DNA of 64,000 nt from contig JADGEX010000002.1 of the NCBI GenBank assembly GCA_016744135.1, positions 558,001 through 622,000 on the forward strand, written 5' to 3'. Made by a program: the position numbers and the translations under genes. The notes under the pieces were generated by a model. The model made no database searches. It had not been told where the DNA came from and was given only the letters and a program-made list of their open reading frames with translations. Origin of the DNA: Pseudodesulfovibrio sp. Its GTDB lineage: Bacteria > Desulfobacterota > Desulfovibrionia > Desulfovibrionales > Desulfovibrionaceae. Shown here in pieces: positions 17,760-27,744 of the stretch. Each line of letters opens with the position of its first letter. The stretch's first letter is position 1.

Positions 17760-18546
17760 TCCAGTCTTGAACGTCAAAACGGTGTGTAAGGACTTCGGGG
17801 GCATTCGTGCTCTGGACGAAGTCGATCTCGTCGTGAACGATAAGGAAATCGTGGCTCTGATCGGCCCGAACGGCGCAGGGAAGACTACGTTCTTCAACTG
17901 CATTACCGGTATCTATACCCCAACTTCTGGCGATGTGATCATTGACCCGGATGCGTCTGGTCATCATGTGCGGATCAACGGTAAGAAGCCGAACATTGTT
18001 ACTGAATATGGCATGGCTCGTACCTTCCAGAATATCCGGCTGTTTCATTCCATGACCGCTTTGGAAAATGTTATGATCGGCACTCATTGCCGTACCAAGG
18101 CGTCGATCTGGGGTGCTGTCTCCCGTAACAAGGCCGCCCGGGAAGAAGAGCAGGCCGTTATTGAAAAGGCATACCACCTGTTGGAACTGGTTGGTCTGAG
18201 CGAATTTGCCGATGAACTGTCATCTAACATGCCGTACGGTAAACAACGCAGGCTTGAAATTGCCCGTGCATTGGCCACGGACCCATTTCTGCTCTTGCTG
18301 GATGAGCCGGCTGCGGGTATGAACCCGCAAGAAACGTTGGATTTGGAACAGCTCATCATGGATATTCGTGAGCAGTTCAACATCTCTATTATGCTTATTG
18401 AGCACGACATGAAAATGGTTATGTCCATGTCCGATCGCATTTACGTCCTTGATTACGGACGCATGATCGCAACGGGCACGCCGCAGGAAATCGCCGAGAA
18501 TCCGACGGTCATCAAAGCTTACCTCGGGGAGGATCACGATGACTAA
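17752..18546 (+). CDS. livG: Branched-chain amino-acid ABC ATPase LivG
   Basis: The protein has 264 residues from the ATG at 17752, which lies inside the livM stop region and gives the normal start MNNPVLNVKTVCKDFGG. Walker A is GPNGAGKTT, the signature region is NMPYGKQRRLEIARAL and Walker B is LLLLDEPAAGMNP, all as in LivG. It powers uptake with LivF. It overlaps livF by 8 bp, so translation is coupled. Confidence 0.95.
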   Translation: MNNPVLNVKTVCKDFGGIRALDEVDLVVNDKEIVALIGPNGAGKTTFFNCITGIYTPTSGDVIIDPDASGHHVRINGKKPNIVTEYGMARTFQNIRLFHSMTALENVMIGTHCRTKASIWGAVSRNKAAREEEQAVIEKAYHLLELVGLSEFADELSSNMPYGKQRRLEIARALATDPFLLLLDEPAAGMNPQETLDLEQLIMDIREQFNISIMLIEHDMKMVMSMSDRIYVLDYGRMIATGTPQEIAENPTVIKAYLGEDHDD

Positions 18547-19255
18547 GATGCTCGAATTGAAAAATGTTAATAGTTTTTATGGAAATATTCAGGCTTTATA
18601 TGATGTGAACCTGCATATCAATCAAGGGGAGATTATTACCTTGATCGGGGCCAACGGTGCAGGCAAGTCAACCACGCTCATGACCGTGTGTGGTGTAGTG
18701 CAGGCCCGTGAAGGCAAGGTGTTGTATGAAGGAGATGATATCTCTCGTGAAGCACCGAACAAGATTGTGGCTCAGGGAATTTGTCAAGTGCCGGAAGGGC
18801 GTTTGATCTTCCCGGAACTGACGGTTCAGGAAAATCTCGACATGGGCGCGTTCATGCGGAATGACAAGAACGCGATTAAACGGGATATGGATTATTGTTA
18901 TGATTTGTTTCCCATTTTGGCAGAACGACGACGACAGCAGGGTGGAACCCTGTCAGGTGGGGAGCAACAGATGCTTGCCATCGGGCGTGCTCTTATGGCA
19001 AAGCCTCGTCTCCTGCTTCTGGATGAACCATCGATGGGGCTAGCGCCCTTGGTCGTCCGGCAGATCTTCGAAATTATCAAGAAGGTCAATGCGGAAAATA
19101 ATACCACCATCTTTTTGGTGGAGCAGAACGCCAACCTCGCGCTCAAGATAGGGCACCGAGGGTACGTCATGGAAAATGGGCGAGTCGTTCTCACAGACAC
19201 CTGCGACAAGCTCCTTGCGGATGAGCAGGTGAAAAAGGCCTACTTAGGCTTATAA
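18539..19255 (+). CDS. livF: Branched-chain amino-acid ABC ATPase LivF
   Basis: The protein has 238 residues. Walker A is GANGAGKST, the signature is LSGGEQQMLAIGRALM and Walker B is LLLLDEPSMGLAP, followed by the VEQN motif typical of LivF. It is the last gene of the importer operon and ends 10 bp before a strong terminator. Confidence 0.95.
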   Translation: MTKMLELKNVNSFYGNIQALYDVNLHINQGEIITLIGANGAGKSTTLMTVCGVVQAREGKVLYEGDDISREAPNKIVAQGICQVPEGRLIFPELTVQENLDMGAFMRNDKNAIKRDMDYCYDLFPILAERRRQQGGTLSGGEQQMLAIGRALMAKPRLLLLDEPSMGLAPLVVRQIFEIIKKVNAENNTTIFLVEQNANLALKIGHRGYVMENGRVVLTDTCDKLLADEQVKKAYLGL

Positions 19256-20785
<1,530 letters not shown>

Positions 20786-20794
20786 ACTGTTTTT

Positions 20795-20832
20795 GTGGCA
20801 GGATTGAACCCATCCTGCCACTTCAAACTTTT
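20795..20832 (+). terminator. Hairpin terminator after guaB
   Basis: GTGGCAGGAT (20795-20804) pairs perfectly with ATCCTGCCAC (20812-20821). A T-rich segment follows (CTTTTT at 20828-20833), a few bases further than usual. Confidence 0.65.
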
Positions 20833-20835
20833 TGG

Positions 20836-21055
20836 GGCGTGTTCGCGCAAGTGGTGCGCACGGGAGAATACGCCTTGTGAAGTCCGGGAGAAATCATAGG
20901 AATGGAAGGACGAATCCATCCGTGCCGTTCCGCCGTTTTCTCCCGGGCAGTCGCAATTCGGCCCTACAGGGCGTGACCCTCGATATTTTGTTCCGCTTAC
21001 CCTGCCCTGCCATGTCAGGATAAAGCGGCAGAGTCTCCCTTCCATTGCCATTTTT
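20836..21055 (+). ncRNA. Candidate structured RNA (leader or small RNA) between guaB and guaA
   Basis: No protein is apparent in this G+C-rich stretch, but folding signals are dense. One hairpin has GGCGT/ACGCC at 20836-20840 and 20870-20874 with an inner GCGC/GCGC. A 12-bp helix has 20882-20893 paired with 20937-20948, enclosing GGAATGG/CCGTTCC. Further on, CCGCTT at 20993-20998 pairs with AAGCGG at 21023-21028. AATGGAAGG (20901-20909) can instead pair perfectly with CCTTCCATT (21038-21046), which would break the GGAATGG helix. This could be a regulatory leader of guaA or an independent RNA such as 6S RNA (a CGATATTTT string is present at 20981). I do not recognise the class, and the strand is assumed from guaA. 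Confidence 0.4.
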
Positions 21056-21151
21056 CAAAGCGTACAACCGCGTTATTGAGATTGAGGGCAAAATCGGAGG
21101 GAAGGCATCTTCTACTTTTCATTTTTGGCATAGTGAATTAGAGAGACATAC

Positions 21152-22696
21152 ATGCACGAAAACAGAGTACTCATCCTTGATTTTGGCAGCCAGTTCACCC
21201 AGCTCATTGCGCGGCGCGTCCGCGAGGCCGGGGTGTACTCCGAGATTCATCCCTGTAATGTTGATCCTGAACGGGTCAAGGCATTCAAACCGTCCGCACT
21301 TATCCTGTCGGGTGGCCCTTCCAGTGTACTGGAAGGTGGATGTCCTGATTTGAACATGGAATACATGGAGATGGGCATCCCGGTGCTTGGCATTTGCTAC
21401 GGCATGCAGCTGTTGTCCCATAACTTGGGCGGTAGAGTCGTTGCTTCCACGGACCGTGAATACGGCCGGGCACAATTTACCGCACTGAACGATTGTGTTC
21501 TCTTCGACGGTGTTGAAGAGAAGGAAGACCTGACGGTCTGGATGTCCCACGGTGACCGCGTTGAGGCTATTCCAGAGGGCTTTGTGCCCATGGGTAAGAC
21601 CGATTCCATCGAGTTCGCTGCAATGGGCAACGTGGAAAAGAAAATTTACGCTTTGCAGTTCCACCCAGAAGTGGCTCATACCACCGACGGCGGAACTATT
21701 ATTCAGAACTTCCTGTTCAAGGTTGCTGGTCTGGAAGCATCCTGGTCCATGGCCGGGTTTGTTGAGACCGCCATCGAAGATTTGAAGAAGCAGGTCGGTG
21801 ACGATAAGGTCGTTCTTGGTCTGTCTGGCGGTATTGATTCAACTGTGGCCGCAGTTATGCTGCATAGGGCTATCGGCAAGAATTTGCACTGCATTTTTGT
21901 GGATAATGGTCTGCTTCGTATGGGGGAAAAGGAAGAAGTCATTGCTTTTCTGGCCGAGCATTTCGACCTGAACGTAAAGCTGGTGGACGCAGCAGACGAA
22001 TTCTTGTCCGACTTGGTGGGCGTGGAAGATCCCGAGAAGAAGCGCAAGCTCATCGGCTACAAGTTTATCGAAGTTTTTGATCGCGAAGCCAAGGCCATTG
22101 ATGGCGTGAAATTCTTGGGACAGGGCACTCTGTATCCAGATGTCATCGAATCCGAGTCCTTCAAAGGTCCTTCGGCGGTCATCAAGTCCCACCATAACGT
22201 GGGCGGCCTGCCGGAAAAGATGAATTTGAAACTGGTAGAACCACTTCGGGAGTTGTTCAAGGACGAAGTTCGTCGCGCCGCGTATGAACTTGGTCTGCCT
22301 GAACACATCATCTGGCGTCAGCCGTTCCCCGGTCCGGGCCTGTCCATTCGTATTATTGGCGAAGTGACCGAAGAGCGTTTGGAAATCCTGCGTTTGGCTG
22401 ATCGGATCGTGCAGAATGAAATGGTCGCGTCCGATTGGTACCGCAAAGTTTGGCAGGGATTTGCCGTGTTGCTTCCCCTGAAAACCGTTGGTGTCATGGG
22501 CGATGACCGTACATATGAGAATGTTATTGCTTTGCGCATCGTAGATTCTCTTGATGCCATGACTGCTGATTGGTCCAGACTGCCGTCCGAAGTTTTGGCG
22601 CGCATGTCCAACCGGATTATCAATGAGGTCAAAGGTGTTAATCGTGTGGTTCTGGACATTTCGTCCAAGCCGCCGTCCACTATTGAATGGGAATAA
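21152..22696 (+). CDS. guaA: GMP synthase (glutamine-hydrolysing)
   Basis: The protein has 514 residues. The class I glutamine amidotransferase domain (about 1-190) has the nucleophile in GICYGMQLL and the His/Glu pair in FHPEVAHT. The ATP-pyrophosphatase domain has the P-loop SGGIDST (about 228-234). The C-terminal dimerisation domain ends with the conserved [12 protein letters not shown]. It converts XMP to GMP, following GuaB. GAGAGA is the nearest, weak ribosome-binding site. Confidence 0.98.
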   Translation: MHENRVLILDFGSQFTQLIARRVREAGVYSEIHPCNVDPERVKAFKPSALILSGGPSSVLEGGCPDLNMEYMEMGIPVLGICYGMQLLSHNLGGRVVASTDREYGRAQFTALNDCVLFDGVEEKEDLTVWMSHGDRVEAIPEGFVPMGKTDSIEFAAMGNVEKKIYALQFHPEVAHTTDGGTIIQNFLFKVAGLEASWSMAGFVETAIEDLKKQVGDDKVVLGLSGGIDSTVAAVMLHRAIGKNLHCIFVDNGLLRMGEKEEVIAFLAEHFDLNVKLVDAADEFLSDLVGVEDPEKKRKLIGYKFIEVFDREAKAIDGVKFLGQGTLYPDVIESESFKGPSAVIKSHHNVGGLPEKMNLKLVEPLRELFKDEVRRAAYELGLPEHIIWRQPFPGPGLSIRIIGEVTEERLEILRLADRIVQNEMVASDWYRKVWQGFAVLLPLKTVGVMGDDRTYENVIALRIVDSLDAMTADWSRLPSEVLARMSNRIINEVKGVNRVVLDISSKPPSTIEWE

Positions 22697-22708
22697 TTGC
22701 GATTGAAT

Positions 22709-22742
22709 CATGAAATAGCCACAGTCTTGTGGCTATTTCATG
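22709..22742 (+). terminator. Long perfect hairpin after guaA
   Basis: A 14-base stem (22709-22722 with 22729-22742) with a 6-nt loop begins 12 bp after the guaA stop. There is no T tract after it, so it may act as a 3-prime end stabiliser or a weak terminator. Confidence 0.6.
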
Positions 22743-22894
22743 TTGACAATATTTGAAGAATTGATGTTGATTCCATAAGTTCGAGGACGGCAGCGTGTGT
22801 CTGCCGGGACAATCCGAGGCCGTTATTGTGTTTCGGCCAAGCGATAATCGGGATGCTCCGTTTCGCGTAAGAGTTCAGAATCAAGGAAAGATAC

Positions 22895-23239
22895 ATGTTT
22901 GGAATAGGCGGACCTGAATTACTGATTATCTGCTTGGTGGCACTTGTTGTCATCGGCCCTAAAAAATTGCCTGAAATGCTCCGTTCTCTGGGCAAGGGCG
23001 TGGCCGAATTCAAACGCGTTGGCAATGACGTCAAGTCCACGCTGGATGATGAGGTCAACAAGGCTGAAGCTGAATCGCGTAAGCGTGAAGTGGACGAAGA
23101 GTTGGCTCGTCGTAAGGCTGAAAAGGCCAAGCTGGAAGCTGAAACCGCCAAAGCTGAAGCCGAGACCGCCAAGGCCGAGTTGGAAAAAGCTCAGGTTGAA
23201 GCCTCTACCTCTGAATCATCCGAAAAAACAAAGGCTTAG
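22895..23239 (+). CDS. tatB: Twin-arginine translocase subunit TatB
   Basis: The protein has 114 residues. It starts [20 protein letters not shown], a single N-terminal membrane helix followed by the [14 protein letters not shown] hinge and amphipathic helix. The rest is a long charged coil rich in Lys, Ala and Glu (repeated [10 protein letters not shown] units). TatB with TatC binds twin-arginine signal peptides of folded proteins, many of them metalloenzymes in sulfate reducers. The Glu after GP (position 8) favours TatB over TatA. AAGGAAAG precedes the start, and tatC follows after 6 bp. Confidence 0.9.
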   Translation: MFGIGGPELLIICLVALVVIGPKKLPEMLRSLGKGVAEFKRVGNDVKSTLDDEVNKAEAESRKREVDEELARRKAEKAKLEAETAKAEAETAKAELEKAQVEASTSESSEKTKA

Positions 23240-23245
23240 ATTCAC

Positions 23246-24484
23246 ATGAGTTCCGAGAAAGACGATGTGAAAGCCCCTGGTAACGGGGAATCTGAGGCCG
23301 AGTCTCTGACTGATTCCAACGATGACCCTTCTCTCGAAGAGGACGACACTGCCGTTGTTACCGATGAAGAATTGGAACAGGCAGGGAAAAAGTTGGATGA
23401 AGCTGCGAGTGATAGCGGTGATGCTGAAACATCCTCGGATGAGGATGGGGCGGAATCCGAAGAATCGGATGCCGATGAGGACGAATCCGACGAATTAAGC
23501 GACGAAGAGACAGAGGAAGAACCTGGACAGATGTCCTTGTTGGACCATCTGGGTGAATTGCGTGTTCGTTTGACCCGTGCTTTTATCGCTATCGCCATTG
23601 GTATGGTAGCCTGTTATAGTTTTGCCGAGCAGATGTTCGACATTCTCATGAAGCCGATGATCAAGGTCTTTCAGGATCAGGCGGCTGCCAACCCAATACT
23701 GACGCCGGAATTTTATCAGGACTTTGGTCGAGCCCTGACTCAAGTACTTGCTGACAAGGGTTTTGCTCATTCGGATCAGATGCAGTTGTTTATGGATTCC
23801 TTGCAGCAGGCATTGATGCAGGTAACCCAGCAAGGACATTTCCAGTACACTTATCCTGCTGAAGCCTTTTTTTCTCATATTAAAATTTCTATTGTTGCCG
23901 GTTTGTTTTTGGTCAGTCCGTATGTTTTTGCCCAGATATGGGGTTTTATTGCTCCGGGCTTATACTCGAACGAACGCAAGTGGATGATTCCCATGGCCGT
24001 CATCTCGGCCCTTTTCTTCACTTCTGGTGCATTGTTTGGGTATTTTGTTGTCTTCCCGTTTGGTTTTGAATTCTTTGCTGGGTTCTCTACCGAGGGAATT
24101 CAGTTTACTCCCAAGCTGAATGAATATTTAAGTTTCTGTCTGAAACTTCTTTTTGCGTTTGGTTTTGTGTTTGAATTACCACTCTTTATTTTCTTCCTAG
24201 CCCGTATGGGGATGGTCTCTTCGGCAGGACTGCGTAAAAAACGTAAGTATGCCATTTTGATAGGGTTTGTTTTGGCTGCAGTTCTTACGCCGCCTGATCC
24301 GTTCACCCAGTGCCTCATGGCTGGTCCGTTGATTATCCTGTATGAGGTTGGCATCTGGGTGGCGTATTTCTTCGGTAAGAAGGAAAAACGGCATCTCAAG
24401 AAGCAGGCCGAAGCCGAAGCTGCTGTTCAAGCAGAGTTGGATGAGGTCGCAGCCGAAGCCGATCAGGAAGCCGAAAAAGTATAG
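23246..24484 (+). CDS. tatC: Twin-arginine translocase subunit TatC with long acidic N-terminal extension
   Basis: The protein has 412 residues, against ~250 for E. coli TatC. The TatC core begins at about residue 96 (MSLLDHLGELRVRL). Six membrane helices follow, with YPAEAFFSHIKIS, the APGLYSNERKW motif and FGFVFELPLF recognisable. Residues 1-94 are extremely Asp/Glu/Ser-rich and likely disordered in the cytoplasm. The periplasmic loop between the first two helices is also longer than usual (about 138-195). It recognises twin-arginine signals with TatB. It is followed by a strong terminator. Confidence 0.95.
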   Translation: MSSEKDDVKAPGNGESEAESLTDSNDDPSLEEDDTAVVTDEELEQAGKKLDEAASDSGDAETSSDEDGAESEESDADEDESDELSDEETEEEPGQMSLLDHLGELRVRLTRAFIAIAIGMVACYSFAEQMFDILMKPMIKVFQDQAAANPILTPEFYQDFGRALTQVLADKGFAHSDQMQLFMDSLQQALMQVTQQGHFQYTYPAEAFFSHIKISIVAGLFLVSPYVFAQIWGFIAPGLYSNERKWMIPMAVISALFFTSGALFGYFVVFPFGFEFFAGFSTEGIQFTPKLNEYLSFCLKLLFAFGFVFELPLFIFFLARMGMVSSAGLRKKRKYAILIGFVLAAVLTPPDPFTQCLMAGPLIILYEVGIWVAYFFGKKEKRHLKKQAEAEAAVQAELDEVAAEADQEAEKV

Positions 24485-24495
24485 CGAAACATGAT

Positions 24496-24528
24496 CGGGC
24501 AGGGGAGACCCTGCCCGGTTTATTTTTC
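24496..24528 (+). terminator. Terminator after tatC
   Basis: CGGGCAGGG (24496-24504) pairs with CCCTGCCCG (24509-24517) across a GAGA loop, followed by GTTTATTTTT. Confidence 0.9.
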
Positions 24529-24590
24529 TAGAGTTTTCCTATACAGTCCGAGCTGACGCAGAGTATATCATTGCATAAGGAGTAATGGTC

Positions 24591-25178
24591 ATGGGCAAAC
24601 GCCAGGCCACGGTGGCTCGCACCACCAAGGAAACGGACATCACGCTGACATTGACCCTGGACGGTGAGGGAACAGTGAATGTGGATACCGGCATAGGTTT
24701 TGCCGACCACATGCTGACCCTGTGCGCGTTCTGGGCAAAGTTTGATCTGGACCTGACATGCAAAGGCGATCTTGAGATCGACAGCCATCACAGCCTTGAG
24801 GATATCGGGTTGTGTTTGGGTCAGGCTTTCGCCGAAGCATTGGGTGATAAAAAGGGTATCAATCGTGTAGCTTCGGCAAAGGTTCCCATGGATGAAGCCT
24901 TAGCTGAGGTGGTCATTGACCTCTCAGGTCGGCCGTACATCGTGTATGATGATGCGCTTTTGCCCGACATTATTGCCGGAGACGAAAAAGACGTCTGGCG
25001 TGAATTTCTCAAATCCTTTGCATTCAAGGCAGGCATGAACCTGCATGTTAAATACGAATATGGCCAGAATGGTCACCATCTTCTGGAAGCTGCTTTCAAG
25101 GCCATGGGGCTTGCCCTGGCTCAAGGAGTAGCAGTCGGTCGTACCGGCATTTCCAGCACTAAAGGGAGTCTCGACTGA
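24591..25178 (+). CDS. hisB: Imidazoleglycerol-phosphate dehydratase
   Basis: The protein has 195 residues, the monofunctional form without the phosphatase domain of the E. coli protein. It dehydrates imidazole glycerol phosphate in histidine synthesis. Metal-binding motifs are [32 protein letters not shown] and the early DTGIGF. Two in-frame ATGs exist at 24585 and 24591. AAGGAG at 24577-24582 is 8 nt before the second and only 2 nt before the first, so I chose 24591. Its stop overlaps the ATG of the next gene by one base. Confidence 0.96.
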   Translation: MGKRQATVARTTKETDITLTLTLDGEGTVNVDTGIGFADHMLTLCAFWAKFDLDLTCKGDLEIDSHHSLEDIGLCLGQAFAEALGDKKGINRVASAKVPMDEALAEVVIDLSGRPYIVYDDALLPDIIAGDEKDVWREFLKSFAFKAGMNLHVKYEYGQNGHHLLEAAFKAMGLALAQGVAVGRTGISSTKGSLD

Positions 25179-25828
25179 TGAAACGCATCGCACTATCTTT
25201 CGGATTGGTCGTTGTCTGTCTGAGCCTGCTGGTTTTGGCTGGTTGTGGTACTAAGCGGACGGCCGCAGTGCCTCGTCCTGAAGGAAAATTGGCAGTGGCT
25301 GGTTTTACCAACCCTGTTTACAACTGGGAACTTCTGGCCGGATACCTTGATGAAGAGGGGCACCCTGCACCTGATGGCACTCTGGAAACGTTGAATATGG
25401 TGCTTGCTGATACATTGAATAAGCACCAGGTTTTTGATTATATTACTCCTGCCGCTGTGAAACAGTGCGAGGATGTGGTGGTTTTTGAAGATTCCGGTTT
25501 GCCCAAGTTGTCGGCATGGAAATACTGGCTTGGCGTTGGCAAGTGCATTCAGGCGGATTTCTTGCTTGTGCCTCAGTTGACTACATGGGTTGAACGTGAC
25601 GGTAGTTCCGCAGGCGTGAAACGTCCTGCCACTGTGGCCATCGATTTTTATCTGATCGATATCCAACAGGAACGCATGATTCGTTCCCGGTACGAAGAGA
25701 CTCAGGAAGCACTTTTGGATAACCTGTTTACAGCAGGGAAATTTGCTGACCGTGGTGGTAAGTGGGTGACCGCAACCCGACTTGCTTCGGATGGCATAGA
25801 AGAAAAACTCATGGAACTTGGATTATGA
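25178..25828 (+). CDS. Putative lipoprotein of unknown function in the his cluster
   Basis: The protein has 216 residues. The signal peptide ends in a clear lipobox LAGC (Cys23), so the mature protein should be lipid-anchored in the envelope. The rest is a compact alpha/beta domain with segments such as [21 protein letters not shown] and [17 protein letters not shown]. The pattern recalls the beta-rich envelope lipoproteins that report on FtsH- or curli-type assembly (GNA1162/CsgG-like folds), but I cannot assign a family. It is translationally coupled on both sides, overlapping hisB by 1 bp and hisA by 4 bp. This is unusual for an envelope protein inside a histidine operon. Confidence 0.75.
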   Translation: MKRIALSFGLVVVCLSLLVLAGCGTKRTAAVPRPEGKLAVAGFTNPVYNWELLAGYLDEEGHPAPDGTLETLNMVLADTLNKHQVFDYITPAAVKQCEDVVVFEDSGLPKLSAWKYWLGVGKCIQADFLLVPQLTTWVERDGSSAGVKRPATVAIDFYLIDIQQERMIRSRYEETQEALLDNLFTAGKFADRGGKWVTATRLASDGIEEKLMELGL

Positions 25829-26553
25829 TTCTTTTTCCCGCAGTTGATATAAAGAATGGTGAGTGTGTTCGTCTTGCACAGGGCAAGGAGGATCAGGTTA
25901 CTGTCTTTGGTACTGATCCTGTCGCACAGGCTCGCTACTGGGCTGAAATCGGTGCTCGGTTTTTACATGTTGTTGATCTCGACGGCGCTTTTTCCGGGGT
26001 GCCCAAGAATTTTGAGCTGATCAAATCGATCTGTTCGGCCATTGATATTCCCGTGCAGCTTGGTGGCGGTATCCGTGATATTGCGACTGCCAAAAAGTAT
26101 ATTGAGGCTGGTGTACACAGGTTGATAATCGGCACCATGGCCCTTGAAGACCCCGCTCTTTTCTCTGATCTGTGCAAGGCTTTGCCCGGACGTATCGGCG
26201 TATCTCTGGACGCCGTGGGTGGAGAACTCAAGACTAAGGGCTGGGTTGAGGACGCAGGGCTGACCATTGATGACGTTCTGCCCCGACTTGAAGCTGATGG
26301 TATTCGTTTCATCGTCTACACAGATATTTCTCGTGACGGTATGCAGACAGGCGTCAATCTTGAAGGATTGGCTTCTCTGTGTTCCAAAACATCTATACCT
26401 GTCATTGCGGCCGGTGGTGTTCATACGCTGGACGACATCAAGAATCTCTACCCTCTGTGCAGGAAAGGCCTTGAGGGTGCTATTTCAGGTCGAGCCATTT
26501 ATGTAGGCACTTTGGATGTCAAAGAGGCTCACGCATGGATTGACGGGCAGTAG
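25825..26553 (+). CDS. hisA: Phosphoribosylformimino-5-aminoimidazole carboxamide ribotide isomerase
   Basis: The protein has 242 residues, a TIM barrel. It isomerises ProFAR to PRFAR in histidine synthesis. The N-terminal catalytic aspartate is in [14 protein letters not shown], and the second, in the C-terminal half, is in [12 protein letters not shown]. Phosphate-binding loops QLGGGIRD and IAAGGVHT are present. The ATG at 25825 overlaps the lipoprotein stop by 4 bp. A strong bidirectional terminator follows within the repeat-rich region. Confidence 0.96.
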   Translation: MILFPAVDIKNGECVRLAQGKEDQVTVFGTDPVAQARYWAEIGARFLHVVDLDGAFSGVPKNFELIKSICSAIDIPVQLGGGIRDIATAKKYIEAGVHRLIIGTMALEDPALFSDLCKALPGRIGVSLDAVGGELKTKGWVEDAGLTIDDVLPRLEADGIRFIVYTDISRDGMQTGVNLEGLASLCSKTSIPVIAAGGVHTLDDIKNLYPLCRKGLEGAISGRAIYVGTLDVKEAHAWIDGQ

Positions 26554-26565
26554 AAGAGAGGGGAT

Positions 26566-26764
26566 GCCGCTATGCGGCGATGTCGGGTGATTTTGTCTCC
26601 GACGGCTTAAGGCCGAAGGCCTTAAGCATCTTATGTCGCCTTCGGCGAGGTCTTTTGTTGAAAATATAAAAAGAAACCTCTGGATTAATTCCAGAGGTTT
26701 CTTTTTATGAATAACTTTTCGCCGGAGGCGACAGAGGGATTCCAAAGGGGGCTTGCCCCTTTGG
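26566..26764. repeat. Array of palindromes in the convergent hisA/mscS gap
   Basis: Five perfect inverted repeats are packed into about 200 bp: GCCGC/GCGGC (26566-26578), a 10-bp stem GCTTAAGGCC/GGCCTTAAGC (26605-26627), TCGCC/GGCGA (26636-26648), TCGCCggaGGCGA (26719-26731) and CCAAAGGGG/CCCCTTTGG (26742-26764). The terminator at 26668-26706 lies among them. The GCCGGAGGC-type core recurs near 59791-59888, also between convergent operons, so this looks like a REP-like intergenic element. Confidence 0.65.
26668..26706. terminator. Bidirectional terminator between hisA and mscS
   Basis: A 17-base perfect stem (26668-26684 with 26690-26706) with A and T tracts at the outer ends gives a terminator in both directions, serving hisA on plus and possibly the mscS gene on minus. 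Confidence 0.9.
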
Positions 26765-26810
26765 CCGTCAGAGACGAAATCACCTGTCAATTCCGCCAAC
26801 GGCGGCGCCT

Positions 26811-27650
26811 TTATCCTTCCGAATTTTTGTCCACAGTATACATGTAGACATCCTGCTGCGGGTAAGGAATAGAAATGCCTTCCTGATCGAAGACAAGTTT
26901 TACTTTTTCTGTGATGGCGAAGTACACACCCCAGTAATCTTCTGTTTTGCACCAAGGTCGTACAATAAAGTTGACCGAGGAATCTGCCAACTCGGAAACT
27001 TCGACCTGTGGGGCAGGGGTGGTAAGAATGCGTGGTTCGTCTGCCAGAATTTGTTTCAAAATCTTTTTCGCTTTGAGCAGGTCGTCGTTGTAGCCGATGC
27101 CCATAACCAAGTCGACACGGCGAGTCGGGTTGGCTGTGACATTGGTGATGGTTCCACCGAGTACGGCGGAGTTGGGCACGGTGATGACCTTGTTGTCAGG
27201 GGTGGTCAAGACCGTATTGAAGATATTGATTGTCGTGACAGTACCGGATTCACCACCAGCCGTAACGTAATCACCTTTTTTGAAGAAATTCATCATGATC
27301 AGGATGACGCCGGCAGCAAAGTTGGACAGGGAGTCCTTGAGAGCGAGACCGACGGCCAAACCTGCGGCACCGAGAACAGCGAGGAAGGACGTTACGTTTA
27401 TTCCAGCCTGTCCGAGTGCAGCAATAACCACGGCTGCGAGCAGGGCATAGTAGATGATGTTGCGCATGAATGAGCCAAGCGTCTCATCCATTTTTGCTTT
27501 GAGCATAACTTTGCGGGTCATGTCTGCAATATAGCGTGCGATCATCCGACCTACGATAAAAAGTATTAGGGCAACAATGAGTTTTACACCATACGTGGTG
27601 ACATAATACATCGCAGTATCAAAAAGAACTTGGGGGTCGAATCTTTCCAT
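26811..27650 (-). CDS. Small-conductance mechanosensitive channel, MscS family
   Basis: The protein has 279 residues, the MscS size. Three N-terminal membrane helices lead into the pore helix and beta domain with the signature GLAVGLALKDSLSNFAAGVILIM (about 93-115), then NFFKKGDYVTAGGESGTV and VPNSAVLGGTITN. It opens under membrane tension to release solutes on osmotic downshock. A ribosome-binding GGAGG sits upstream of the ATG at 27650. It stands alone on the minus strand between the palindrome array and a glycosyltransferase. Confidence 0.92.
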   Translation of the reverse strand: MERFDPQVLFDTAMYYVTTYGVKLIVALILFIVGRMIARYIADMTRKVMLKAKMDETLGSFMRNIIYYALLAAVVIAALGQAGINVTSFLAVLGAAGLAVGLALKDSLSNFAAGVILIMMNFFKKGDYVTAGGESGTVTTINIFNTVLTTPDNKVITVPNSAVLGGTITNVTANPTRRVDLVMGIGYNDDLLKAKKILKQILADEPRILTTPAPQVEVSELADSSVNFIVRPWCKTEDYWGVYFAITEKVKLVFDQEGISIPYPQQDVYMYTVDKNSEG

Positions 27651-27744
27651 GTTTCCTCCAGAGAAAAAAAGTCATTATGATTTGGTAGTCATTATCATAA
27701 AGCCAAACGGTTAGGAACTCCCTACTGGGTAAATGGGAAACTTT

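Noticed and set aside
22709..22742. The long inverted repeat after guaA as a possible insertion-sequence end or attachment site.
   Set aside because: There is no transposase, no second copy and no target duplication. Its position 12 bp after the stop fits an mRNA 3-prime hairpin.
26554..26810. A CRISPR array, because of the repeated hairpins.
   Set aside because: The hairpins differ in sequence and spacing, with no repeat of constant length and no cas genes in the window.
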